Position numbers and translations under genes: made by a program. Positions 45,557 to 54,826 of a DNA stretch of 64,000 bases are shown piece by piece. The DNA is taken from contig NZ_JAIUMR010000004.1 of the NCBI RefSeq assembly GCF_022565475.1, positions 111,530 through 175,529 of the forward strand, given 5' to 3'. The notes beneath the pieces were generated by a model. It was not told the origin of the DNA. It worked only from the letters and a program-made list of their open reading frames with translations, and ran no database searches. The DNA comes from Aliidiomarina sp. (GTDB taxonomy: Bacteria > Pseudomonadota > Gammaproteobacteria > Enterobacterales > Alteromonadaceae). Numbering within the stretch: the first letter of the stretch is position 1; every line of letters begins with the position of its first letter.

Positions 45557-46456
45557 ATGACCCAACCGATTCGCCCACAAACTGGCGTATGTGCTGAAGC
45601 AAGCCTCCACGGCTTGCTCTTATTACTGCATGTGACCTCTGAACAACCGGAAAAAGTCCGCCGTCGTTTAGCGGAGTTTGCCGATTTTGCCCATAAGTTT
45701 GAAGAGCGTTTCTCCGAGTCATTATTGAGTCTAGTGCTGGCGGTTGGCGAACCCTATTGGGACGTATTGTCGCCTGACTCCCGTCCGGATGGTTTAAAAA
45801 CCATCCCTGAATTTTCAAAAAGTGAGCATTCACTACCAGTAACACCCTTTGATTTAGCAATCGTGATTCGTTCGGATCGATTTGATGCTAATTATGCGAC
45901 GGGTCTGGAGTTACTCAATTGGCTGGGAGACTTAGTCGAGCTGGCGGAAGAATACACACCATTTCGTTACCTCGATGGCCGTGATTTGTTTGGCTTTAAA
46001 TATACCAACGAACATATGGGTGGCCCGCATCGTCGCGAGCTGGCCTTGGTATCTGCTGAACAGGATCCGGAGTTTGCTGGTGGCAGCTTTCTGTGGCTAC
46101 AGCTGAGTAAATTGGCACTACAAAAATTTCAGCGTTTAAGCACTGCCGAGCAAGAGAAAGTCATGGGGCGAGAGCGCGCGAGTGCGCGACTGATGAAAAC
46201 GGCGAAAGCCACCCATGCAGAGAAAACCGAAGGAGATTTGTGGCGTTTACACATGCCTTACGGCGGTTTGCAACGTCCACATGAATTAAGTCTTTTATTT
46301 GCCGGACGGGTCGATTTACTGGACCAATGGCTGCGCAAACGCCTAGAGCAAGGCGAAGATGGCGAAAGTGATCCGCTACTCGATTATATTTTGATTGAAC
46401 ATTGCAGCGCCTATTTTGTACCCGCATTGAACTGGTGGCGACAGCTCGGACGCTAA
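45557..46456 (+). CDS. DyP-type peroxidase-like protein with altered distal motif
   Basis: 299-residue protein resembling DyP-type (YfeX-like) heme peroxidases in overall order: an N-terminal [19 protein letters not shown], a central domain boundary around [49 protein letters not shown] and the C-terminal [32 protein letters not shown]. The catalytic GXXDG motif (normally GFVDGTEN) reads GFKYTNE, so the distal Asp is missing. A His in [10 protein letters not shown] could be the proximal heme ligand. Peroxidase activity is therefore doubtful; heme handling or a degenerate role is possible. It ends tail to tail with argR, sharing four bases. Confidence 0.65.
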   Translation: MTQPIRPQTGVCAEASLHGLLLLLHVTSEQPEKVRRRLAEFADFAHKFEERFSESLLSLVLAVGEPYWDVLSPDSRPDGLKTIPEFSKSEHSLPVTPFDLAIVIRSDRFDANYATGLELLNWLGDLVELAEEYTPFRYLDGRDLFGFKYTNEHMGGPHRRELALVSAEQDPEFAGGSFLWLQLSKLALQKFQRLSTAEQEKVMGRERASARLMKTAKATHAEKTEGDLWRLHMPYGGLQRPHELSLLFAGRVDLLDQWLRKRLEQGEDGESDPLLDYILIEHCSAYFVPALNWWRQLGR

Positions 46457-46917
46457 ACCGATTCGAAGAGACGTTGCACGTTTTCGAGCGTTTCGTCGAT
46501 CGTGGCAGTATTGACCGGCGCAATAAAAATAGTGTCATCACCGGCGATCGTGCCCAGCACACCTTCTTTACGACCCACCGAGTCGAGCAGGCGCGCGATC
46601 AGCTGTGCTGCGCCAGGCGTGGTGCGGATAATGATCATTACTTCATTGTGCTCAACTTCGAGTACCAATTGGCGGACGGAACTGCGCGCTGACGGCATGG
46701 AAAGTTCTGGCGGTAAGCAATAAACCATTTCTTCGAGCGCGTTGCGTGCACGAACGGCCCCAAACTTACTCAACATGCGCGAGACTTTCGATTGATTGAC
46801 GCCTTCGAAGCCACGTTCCTGCAAAGCGACAACAATCTCCGCTTGCGACGAATAGCGCTCTTCTTTCAAAATTTCGCGAAATGCTTCGACTAAATGATCG
46901 TGCTGAGTTGACGCCAT
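46453..46917 (-). CDS. argR: Arginine repressor ArgR
   Basis: 154-residue hexameric arginine-dependent regulator. The N-terminal winged helix shows [62 protein letters not shown]. The C-terminal arginine-binding domain shows [54 protein letters not shown], with the GTIAGDDT ligand loop. The ATG at 46917 gives the family length (E. coli 156); a 25-residue upstream extension is unlikely. It is divergent from mdh, as in E. coli. I found no good ARG box in the gap. Confidence 0.96.
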   Translation of the reverse strand: MASTQHDHLVEAFREILKEERYSSQAEIVVALQERGFEGVNQSKVSRMLSKFGAVRARNALEEMVYCLPPELSMPSARSSVRQLVLEVEHNEVMIIIRTTPGAAQLIARLLDSVGRKEGVLGTIAGDDTIFIAPVNTATIDETLENVQRLFESV

Positions 46918-47033
46918 ACTGAGACCATACCATCGTCTAATTGTTGAAGTTATGTAATCGCGGCACAGTGTATCGGATTTTTTCCAGAACACCTAGTTTT
47001 CAGCGCCTACAAGGGTAATTTTTCTCGTCAGTT

Positions 47034-47082
47034 AAACGGCCGTTTTATTGTTTTTTGGGCGCTGATCGGCTAAGGTTTAGCC
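47034..47082 (+). promoter_or_regulatory. Palindrome and hairpin upstream of mdh
   Basis: AAACGGCCGTTT (47034-47045) is a perfect 12-base palindrome. A small hairpin, GGCTAA (47068-47073), loop GGT, TTAGCC (47077-47082), lies 28 bases before the mdh ATG. Regulator and function are unknown. Confidence 0.45.
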
Positions 47083-47110
47083 CCCCGCAACGAATTGAAT
47101 GGAGTGCGAT

Positions 47111-48046
47111 ATGAAAGTTGTAGTTTTAGGCGCCGCAGGCGGTATCGGTCAGGCGTTATCTTTACTGTTGAAAACCCAATTACCTGCTGGCTCAGACTTA
47201 GCATTATTCGACATTGCACCAGTAACTCCAGGTGTTGCTGTTGACTTAAGCCACATCCCAACGGCTGTGTCTGTTAAGGGTTATGGCCAAGACGGTTTAG
47301 TTCAAGCACTCGAAGGTGCGGACGTCGTTCTCATTCCAGCTGGCGTGCCACGTAAGCCAGGCATGGATCGCTCAGACCTGTTCAACATGAATGCGGGCAT
47401 TATCAAAAACTTGGTTGAGCACATTGCCGACACCTGCCCGAAAGCATTAATCGGAATTATCACCAACCCAGTGAACACGACAGTTGCTATCGCTGCAGAA
47501 GTGTTGAAAGCGAAAGGCGTTTACGACAAAAACCGTTTATTCGGTGTGACGACGCTTGACGTCATCCGTGCGGAAACCTTCGTTGGCGAATTGAAAGGTT
47601 TGAACCCAGCTGAATTGCACGTACCCGTGATCGGCGGCCACAGCGGCACGACCATTCTGCCATTATTGTCGCAGGTTGAAGGCGTTGAGTTCAGCCAAGA
47701 CGAAATCGAGTCATTAACCCACCGTATTCAAAACGCGGGTACGGAAGTTGTTGAAGCGAAAGCTGGCGGCGGCTCTGCAACCCTGTCTATGGGCCAAGCA
47801 GCAGCACGTTTCTGTTTCTCGCTGGTGAAAGGCCTGCAAGGTGAAGCCGTGACTGAATACGCCTATGTTGAAGGTGACGGTAGCGACGCCCAGTACTTCG
47901 CACAAGCAGTACGTTTAGGCAAGAACGGCGTTGAAGAAATTCTGCCCTACGGCGAGCTCAGCGAATTTGAAGCGAAAGCGAAAGCGGACATGTTGGATGG
48001 CCTGAAGAAAGACATCCAAATGGGTATCGACTTCGCTAACCAATAA
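47111..48046 (+). CDS. mdh: Malate dehydrogenase
   Basis: NAD-dependent TCA-cycle enzyme, malate to oxaloacetate. 311 residues (E. coli 312) starting [37 protein letters not shown], with the Rossmann GAAGGIG motif. The mobile-loop Arg residues lie in [21 protein letters not shown]-binding [18 protein letters not shown] and the catalytic His in [14 protein letters not shown] chose the ATG at 47111, which has GGAG six bases upstream, over the ATG four codons earlier. A terminator follows closely. Confidence 0.98.
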   Translation: MKVVVLGAAGGIGQALSLLLKTQLPAGSDLALFDIAPVTPGVAVDLSHIPTAVSVKGYGQDGLVQALEGADVVLIPAGVPRKPGMDRSDLFNMNAGIIKNLVEHIADTCPKALIGIITNPVNTTVAIAAEVLKAKGVYDKNRLFGVTTLDVIRAETFVGELKGLNPAELHVPVIGGHSGTTILPLLSQVEGVEFSQDEIESLTHRIQNAGTEVVEAKAGGGSATLSMGQAAARFCFSLVKGLQGEAVTEYAYVEGDGSDAQYFAQAVRLGKNGVEEILPYGELSEFEAKAKADMLDGLKKDIQMGIDFANQ

Positions 48047-48066
48047 GCCTCGATGCTGATTGAAGA

Positions 48067-48106
48067 AACCGCGCTCGGTGCAAACCAGCGCGGTTATTTT
48101 GTTTTT
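48067..48106 (+). terminator. Intrinsic terminator of mdh
   Basis: AACCGCGCT (48067-48075) pairs with AGCGCGGTT (48087-48095) over an 11-base loop; a T-rich tail (ATTTTGTTTTTG) follows. Confidence 0.88.
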
Positions 48107-48199
48107 GTATTGAGCTTTTAGTATTAATGTCGACGAAACAAAGTATTGAGAAATTACTCTATGAAGTGAACCTTCTCATTTAATCGGTTTGAATTAACG

Positions 48200-48826
48200 A
48201 TGAAACATTTACCTTTTCTCGGAGTACTTAGCGCAGTTCTACTGTTTTGGTGGAGCGCTGGTTTATATCCGGGCGGCACTCAACTTGATCCAACGACGGT
48301 GGGGTATAGCTGGACTGAGAATACCATTTCCGCACTGTTCCAGCCCTATGCCGTGAATGGCGAGGAAAACCCAGCGCGTTGGTACGCGACCTTTGCGGTA
48401 TTTTTGTTTTGTCTGAGCATTGCCGCTGTATTCCATGCGATAGCGACTGCTGCGCAGCAATGGTCGCGCCGGTTTTATGCGGGCGCAGTTAGCCGTCATG
48501 GACAGATTATTCGCATCGCCGGTGTTGCGATGGCTGTGTTTACGTTTCTCGTTACAACACCGCTGCACCACATCAAAGTGACCATTGCACTGGTCTTCTT
48601 TTTGGTGACCGCAGTCACGCTGCTGAATTGGCTGTGGCAGGCGAGGGCACACGGATTGTTTCTGCTAGGGCTACTCGCGCTTGCACTACCGGTGGTGAAT
48701 GCGATTTTGTTTTACGGGCAAATGGGTTATGAATGGCTACCGCCAATTCAAAAAGCGGGGAAACTCGTGGCGGGGATTTGGTTGTTCGCAATTTATTATG
48801 GGTTCAGGCAGTATAAAATCGACTGA
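48200..48826 (+). CDS. Small polytopic membrane protein, possibly DUF998-like
   Basis: 208-residue protein with about six hydrophobic helices (residues 4-22, 63-86, 104-119, 124-145, 150-171 and 186-202). The first extracytoplasmic loop contains YSWTENTISALFQ followed by NPARWYAT. The helix count and the G-x-SxxxNTISAL-type loop are reminiscent of DUF998 proteins, but I am not sure of the family. No catalytic motif is visible. There is no clear Shine-Dalgarno before the ATG. It lies after the mdh terminator and is followed by the broken TPR gene. Confidence 0.7.
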   Translation: MKHLPFLGVLSAVLLFWWSAGLYPGGTQLDPTTVGYSWTENTISALFQPYAVNGEENPARWYATFAVFLFCLSIAAVFHAIATAAQQWSRRFYAGAVSRHGQIIRIAGVAMAVFTFLVTTPLHHIKVTIALVFFLVTAVTLLNWLWQARAHGLFLLGLLALALPVVNAILFYGQMGYEWLPPIQKAGKLVAGIWLFAIYYGFRQYKID

Positions 48827-48903
48827 AAATTGAGCAATCACTGTTGCAAAAACGTTAAATTGGGCTAAATCTTAAAGATTATCTCCAAAAGTTGAGCAGC
48901 CCG

Positions 48904-49257
48904 ATGAATACGTCAATAAATACCCTAACTCACCGCGGTCTGTCGTCCGCTTTTCGTTACCTGCTATTTTTGCTTTTACTTTGCAGCGTCAGTTTCAGTG
49001 TCAGCGCAAATAACGACACGGATCCAATTCGCTTGCAGTACAACCAGTTCGACCAATTCATTCAACAACAGCAGGGGCAGCAAGCGCTGCAAGTTGCGCA
49101 GCAAATGATGCAATCCGCACCAAGTCATCCGTTAACGGGCGTGGTACAAGCTCGCATCAATTTGCTCCGCAACAATTTGGCTGAAGCTCAGCTAATTTTG
49201 AACCAAATCTTAAATGCCTATCCGCATCAGCCGCGACCATGTTCTTGGCCGAGCTAG
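48904..49257 (+). pseudogene. 5' part of a frameshifted exported TPR-repeat gene
   Basis: Residues 1-110 look like the start of a secreted TPR protein: signal peptide (YLLFLLLLCSVSFSVSA) then helical repeats (QFDQFIQQQQGQQALQVAQQMMQSAPSHPLTGVVQARINLL). The reading frame ends in an uncharacteristic RPCSWPS and a stop at 49257. The next helix of the repeat (MFLAELENYQGQKQNALRRIDLAL) continues in another frame from about 49230. One missing base (or two extra) near 49228-49238 would join the parts into a protein of about 750 residues. The true start is probably the ATG at 48904; the Shine-Dalgarno is weak. Confidence 0.75.
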
Positions 49258-51158
49258 AAAACTATCAAGGTCAGAAGCAAAATGCGCTGCGGCGCATTGA
49301 TCTGGCCTTACAACAACATCCGGATGCAGGTTTTCTAGCCTCGATGGCGTTGAGGATATTGGCGCAACCACAGGACGCGCAACAACGTATCCCTTATCTA
49401 CAACGGTTGGCGAGCACTGGCTCGGAGGCTGAACGCGCACAAGCGTATGCCGTTATCGGTGAAACTTACATGGGCTTAAAGCAAGCAAGTGCCGCAGCCG
49501 ATGCTTTGCGTCAAAGTCTCGAGCTGCAACTGAATGCGAATGTAGCTTATGCGTTTGTGCAACAACTCGTTGTCGCTGGGCGCTATGGCGAAGCAATTGC
49601 TTATGCTGCGCTCGTGCGCAGTGAGTTTCCACAAGCACAAGCAAATGCGCTGCAACAACAGTGGGCAGCGCAGCTGCAGCAAGCGCAAACGGCAATAACG
49701 AGAACGATAAGCCCGATGCCAAATGCGGCAAAATTATCAGCGGGTGAACGTCAACAGGTAGAGAACATCATCAGCCAGCTGACTGCACAACCTCGACTGA
49801 ATACGCTGCTGGTGATGCCCGGTCGGTGGAGTGGTCATGACGGACGTTATGGCGGATTGATTCGACCGACTGAAGGCGCATTATTAGCGTTAGCCCAAGC
49901 GGCAGTGACCCAAGCAAAATTTGGTAACCTGGCCGAGGCAATGGCAATTTGTCAATCGCTCAGCGAGCGCGGGTTACGGATGATGACGCAGTTTCGTATC
50001 GCTCAAACCCTGCAAGCGCGGGGAGAACGTGATCTAGCACAGCATTGGTATCAGCTTGCTGCGGTGACACTGGGGACCAATTGGCGCAGTGCGTTTCCGC
50101 AGCGCAGCTATAGTTCCTTATTAGACACGGAGATCACGAATGCGAACAGCGCATGGATGGCGGGTATTGGTATTGATGTCACAACCTATACCTTGATGCA
50201 GGGGCAAAATCAGCGATTGGCTAATCATTACGATGAATACATCAGCCTGAAAGCGATGCAATATGCGACATTGCATGCACTCGAAGGCGACTCTGCACTG
50301 AGTGCATTTTATCAACAGTCACACTTGCCGACGAGTGCGATATTCCGGTCTGCGTCGCGATTAAAGCAATTTGATTTTGCCGCTGCTGTTTGGTCACCCA
50401 CACAGGTTACCCCGAGTGATACATTGTCAGCCTTGGGCGAGCTGCTGGAGGGTAAACGCCTGCGTGAAAGCGAAACAATCACGCGTCAGCAGTGGCAGCT
50501 CTATCAGCAGAAATTAGCAGCAGATGACTATGAATTAAATAACATTTGGAACCCCGATTTTGACCAAGATATGTATTGGCTGAACCAGCACGCGAATTAT
50601 CATGGGCGTAGTGGTCAAGCTTCGTTAGCGCAAGAAATTTATGCCTTTTTGGAAGGGATACCGCAATATCGCGATAAGGTCACCCGCTTCGATACGGATG
50701 AACAGATGTTCGATGACGCAACGCTCGCCCAGGCATTATCAGATATTCAGCGCGCCCCAGAAGAACTGGAGGAAAGTTTTATCAGTGACGTTCTGTGGGA
50801 ACTTTATTTGCGTCGCCGCGCGGGAGATATTTTGCGGGTAATAGCGCGGGTAGAAAATCGGCCAACTTTTGTACATTGGCAGACGCAGTGGATTTTGCGT
50901 GAGTTTGGTGTCGAAGGACTTGCACCGACGGAAGCCGATCAATTCATCAACTATTATCTCAGCTCTGCACCGAGTGTCATCGCCACTCTTGAGGACAGTG
51001 GAAAAAGTGCTCGGTTGAGCGAGATGGCATATTGGCTGACGAAGTATCACAAGAACGCGGAGTTGTTACGACTGTTGGCTGAAACAAACGAACAGATTCC
51101 GCAAATGCTCATGCTCAATAGTCACCAAGTGGCTCTATTGGAGCGTTATGACTTGTAA
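49239..51158 (+). CDS. Main part of the frameshifted TPR-repeat protein
   Basis: 639-residue helical repeat protein. TPR-like units continue through about residue 160 (YLQRLASTGSEAERAQAYAVIGETYMGLKQASAAADALRQSLEL), then less regular alpha-helical repeats to the end. It lacks a signal peptide of its own, has no Shine-Dalgarno before the ATG at 49239 and overlaps the upstream fragment by 19 bases. It is therefore best read as the rest of the 48904 gene. If translated alone it would stay in the cytoplasm. I recognise no enzyme motif; a periplasmic scaffold role would be typical of the intact form. It ends nine bases before the convergent ispB gene. Confidence 0.7.
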   Translation: MFLAELENYQGQKQNALRRIDLALQQHPDAGFLASMALRILAQPQDAQQRIPYLQRLASTGSEAERAQAYAVIGETYMGLKQASAAADALRQSLELQLNANVAYAFVQQLVVAGRYGEAIAYAALVRSEFPQAQANALQQQWAAQLQQAQTAITRTISPMPNAAKLSAGERQQVENIISQLTAQPRLNTLLVMPGRWSGHDGRYGGLIRPTEGALLALAQAAVTQAKFGNLAEAMAICQSLSERGLRMMTQFRIAQTLQARGERDLAQHWYQLAAVTLGTNWRSAFPQRSYSSLLDTEITNANSAWMAGIGIDVTTYTLMQGQNQRLANHYDEYISLKAMQYATLHALEGDSALSAFYQQSHLPTSAIFRSASRLKQFDFAAAVWSPTQVTPSDTLSALGELLEGKRLRESETITRQQWQLYQQKLAADDYELNNIWNPDFDQDMYWLNQHANYHGRSGQASLAQEIYAFLEGIPQYRDKVTRFDTDEQMFDDATLAQALSDIQRAPEELEESFISDVLWELYLRRRAGDILRVIARVENRPTFVHWQTQWILREFGVEGLAPTEADQFINYYLSSAPSVIATLEDSGKSARLSEMAYWLTKYHKNAELLRLLAETNEQIPQMLMLNSHQVALLERYDL

Positions 51159-51167
51159 CGGGCTTGT

Positions 51168-52139
51168 TTAAGCGACGCGCTCGACGGCCAAATGCGCGAG
51201 CGCTTTTAGCGCTTCTTTGTAGTCGTTATCTGGGAATGCAGATAACGCTTCGATCGCTAAATCGCGTTGCTCGAGCGCTTTGTTGCGGGTGTACTCCAGC
51301 GCTTTGGTGTTTTTCATGATCGCGAGAATAGGCTCGAGGGCGTCACGGCGGCCACCTTCTTCAATTGCACTACGAATCAATTCCGCATTCTCGGCATCGG
51401 TATTCCACATCGCATATAACAATGGCAGCGTTGGTTTGCCTTCGGCAAGGTCGTCGCCGGCATCTTTGCCCATGGTTTCAGCGTCTGAGGTGTAGTCGAG
51501 TAGGTCATCGACGAGTTGGAAGGCGTTGCCTAAATAACGACCGTAGTCGGCGGCTGCCTGTTCAACTTCAGCGGACTCACCCGCTAACACTGCGGCTAAC
51601 TGCGTTGCCGCTTCAAACAGTTTTGCGGTTTTGCTGTAGATAACTTGAAAATACGAAGCTTCAGTCGTGGTCGGGTCATTGCAGTTCATCAACTGCAAGA
51701 CTTCACCTTCGGCGATAATGTTGGTCGCGTCGGCAAGCACTTCAAGTACGCGCATACTTTCTGTTTTGACCATCAGCTGGAAAGCACGGGTATATAAAAA
51801 GTCACCGACTAAAACACTGGCCTCATTGCCAAATAAGGCGTTGGCTGTGTCGCGTCCACGCCGTGTCAGCGATTCGTCGACCACATCGTCATGGAGCAGC
51901 GTAGCGGTATGAATAAACTCAACAATGGCGGCAAGCAGGTGGTGTTTGTCGCCTTCATAGCCAAGTGCCCGCGCTGCTAATACCGCAAGTTGCGGCCGTA
52001 ACCGTTTGCCACCGCTGTTGATGATATAGAAGCCAAGCTGATTGATCAGCGCAACGTCCGAATTCAACTGGGCAGTGATAATGGTGTTAACCGCGTCCAT
52101 ATCCGCTTGATTGAGGGCGCGTACAGCCGCTAAATCCAT
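51168..52139 (-). CDS. ispB: Octaprenyl diphosphate synthase
   Basis: Long-chain trans-prenyltransferase that makes the octaprenyl side chain of ubiquinone. 323 residues, same as E. coli IspB. The two Asp-rich motifs are DDVVDES (residues 84-90) and DDLLDYTSD (211-219), with GGKRLRPQL near residue 43 and the FQLVDD helix. The Shine-Dalgarno is a weak GAG. It is divergent from rplU-rpmA, the arrangement known from E. coli. Confidence 0.95.
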   Translation of the reverse strand: MDLAAVRALNQADMDAVNTIITAQLNSDVALINQLGFYIINSGGKRLRPQLAVLAARALGYEGDKHHLLAAIVEFIHTATLLHDDVVDESLTRRGRDTANALFGNEASVLVGDFLYTRAFQLMVKTESMRVLEVLADATNIIAEGEVLQLMNCNDPTTTEASYFQVIYSKTAKLFEAATQLAAVLAGESAEVEQAAADYGRYLGNAFQLVDDLLDYTSDAETMGKDAGDDLAEGKPTLPLLYAMWNTDAENAELIRSAIEEGGRRDALEPILAIMKNTKALEYTRNKALEQRDLAIEALSAFPDNDYKEALKALAHLAVERVA

Positions 52140-52241
52140 GGTATAATCAGCTCGTCTTTACAGAAAATTTGCGGGTGATTTTACCTGATTTGAAAATTTC
52201 TGCCAGATTTCTTCACCTTTGATCATTTTTTGACTTTTTAC

Positions 52242-52270
52242 TTGCGTTGCTATCTGTTTTTCCGTAAAAT
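52242..52270 (+). promoter_or_regulatory. Promoter of rplU-rpmA
   Basis: -35 TTGCGT (52242-52247), 17-base spacer, -10 TAAAAT (52265-52270), giving a leader of about 45 bases before rplU. Confidence 0.65.
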
Positions 52271-52322
52271 CCGCGGCCTGAATTAAGTTTGTTGCGCCTG
52301 TACAAGGCATGTGGAGAATAAT

Positions 52323-52634
52323 ATGTACGCGGTTTTTCAAAGTGGCGGTAAACAGCACCGTGTCACCGAGGGCCAGACCGTTCGCCTGGAAAAGCTCGAA
52401 GCAGCTACCGGTGATACAATCGAATTTGAGCAAGTGCTCATGCTCTCTGATGGTGAAAAAGTAACGATCGGTGCGCCTTTCGTTTCTGGTGGTAAAATTA
52501 AGGCTGAAGTTGTGACGCATGGCCGTGGTGATAAAGTGACGATCGTTAAGTTCCGTCGTCGTAAGCATCACCGTAAGCAGGCGGGTCACCGTCAGTGGTT
52601 CACTGAAGTGAAAATCACTGGCATCAGCGGTTAA
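52323..52634 (+). CDS. rplU: 50S ribosomal protein L21
   Basis: 103 residues, same length as E. coli L21: [35 protein letters not shown] ... [26 protein letters not shown]. It binds 23S rRNA. The ATG at 52323 has TGGAG six bases upstream; the ATG four codons earlier is unlikely. rpmA follows after 15 bases. Confidence 0.98.
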   Translation: MYAVFQSGGKQHRVTEGQTVRLEKLEAATGDTIEFEQVLMLSDGEKVTIGAPFVSGGKIKAEVVTHGRGDKVTIVKFRRRKHHRKQAGHRQWFTEVKITGISG

Positions 52635-52649
52635 GAGGAGTAGAGACAC

Positions 52650-52907
52650 ATGGCACACAAAAAAGCTGGTGGTTCAACTAAAAACGGTCGTGATTCAGAA
52701 AGCAAACGCTTAGGTGTTAAGCGTTACGGCGGTGAATCAGTATTGGCCGGTAACATCTTGGTGCGTCAGCGGGGCACCAAATTCCACGCAGGCGACAACG
52801 TAGGTCTAGGTCGTGACCACACTTTGTTCGCTAAAGTAGACGGTAAAGTTACCTTCGAAACTCGTGGACCACAAAACCGGAAATTCATCAGCGTTCACGC
52901 TGACTAA
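52650..52907 (+). CDS. rpmA: 50S ribosomal protein L27
   Basis: 85-residue ribosomal protein near the peptidyl-transferase centre: [67 protein letters not shown]. The N-terminus is the short AHKKAGGS form that needs no leader cleavage. GAGGAG lies upstream, and a strong terminator follows. Confidence 0.98.
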   Translation: MAHKKAGGSTKNGRDSESKRLGVKRYGGESVLAGNILVRQRGTKFHAGDNVGLGRDHTLFAKVDGKVTFETRGPQNRKFISVHAD

Positions 52908-52926
52908 TACTGCAAAGTATTTCCGG

Positions 52927-52956
52927 AAAAACCCCGCCATTGTGCGGGGTTTTTTG
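52927..52956 (+). terminator. Intrinsic terminator of rplU-rpmA
   Basis: AAAAACCCCGC (52927-52937) pairs with GCGGGGTTTTT (52944-52954) around a 6-base loop; Ts continue to about 52955. Confidence 0.93.
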
Positions 52957-52969
52957 TATACTTAAGTAA

Positions 52970-54184
<1,215 letters not shown>

Positions 54185-54190
54185 ATAGAG

Positions 54191-54223
54191 CGGCAGCGTG
54201 CCTTTTGGCAGCTGCCGTTTTTT
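54191..54223 (+). terminator. Intrinsic terminator of obgE
   Basis: CGGCAGC (54191-54197) pairs with GCTGCCG (54211-54217), with an inner TGCC/GGCA stem, then six Ts. Confidence 0.92.
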
Positions 54224-54285
54224 ATTGGCGAAAATACGTTACAATACAGTTTCTTGCGGACAAACAATAATAACGAGTGACGCAT

Positions 54286-54795
54286 ATGCACATTTCCCTC
54301 ATTGCCGCGATGGCGCACAATCGCGTCATCGGCAAACACGGTGACATGCCGTGGCACCTTCCCGGTGAATTGCAATACTTTAAAAGCCTGACCATAGGCA
54401 AGCCCATTGTCATGGGGCGCAAGACCTTCGAATCGATCGGTCGACCGTTATCGGGACGCCACAATATCGTCATTAGCCGCACCGCAGAAAACTTACCTTC
54501 AGAAGTGACCCATGTTTCATCACCCGAAGCGGCAATCCGTGCAGCGAAGCTGCGCGCGGAGGAAGAAGGCGTTCAATTAGAAGAGTTAATGGTGATTGGC
54601 GGTGGTCAAATTTATGCGGCGTTCTTACCCATGGCGACACGGCTCTATTTGACGCATATTGATTTAAACGTCGATGGCGACACTTGGTTTCCTGAGTACC
54701 ACCCAGAACAGTGGCAACGGACGCTGTTGCGGAATCAAGCGGTCGACACCGAAAACTCCCTAGCCTATCAAGGCTATTTATATGAAAAAAAGTAA
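54286..54795 (+). CDS. folA: Dihydrofolate reductase
   Basis: 169-residue NADPH-dependent enzyme that regenerates tetrahydrofolate and is the trimethoprim target. Motifs: MHISLIAAMAHNRVIGKHGDMPWHLPGELQYFK, MGRKTFESIGRPLSGRHNIVISR, VIGGGQIYAAFLPMATRLYLTHID and GDTWFPEY. The acidic substrate-binding residue, Asp27 in E. coli, is Glu28 here (LPGEL), the form seen in vertebrate enzymes. The ATG at 54286 is preferred to a GTG three codons upstream; the Shine-Dalgarno is weak. Confidence 0.97.
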   Translation: MHISLIAAMAHNRVIGKHGDMPWHLPGELQYFKSLTIGKPIVMGRKTFESIGRPLSGRHNIVISRTAENLPSEVTHVSSPEAAIRAAKLRAEEEGVQLEELMVIGGGQIYAAFLPMATRLYLTHIDLNVDGDTWFPEYHPEQWQRTLLRNQAVDTENSLAYQGYLYEKK

Positions 54796-54826
54796 GTTAT
54801 TAGTACAACAATAAGTGAGAATAACA

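Noticed and set aside
46918-47110. ARG box for ArgR autoregulation
   Set aside because: No convincing TGAAT-type palindrome pair matching the ARG-box consensus was found in the gap.
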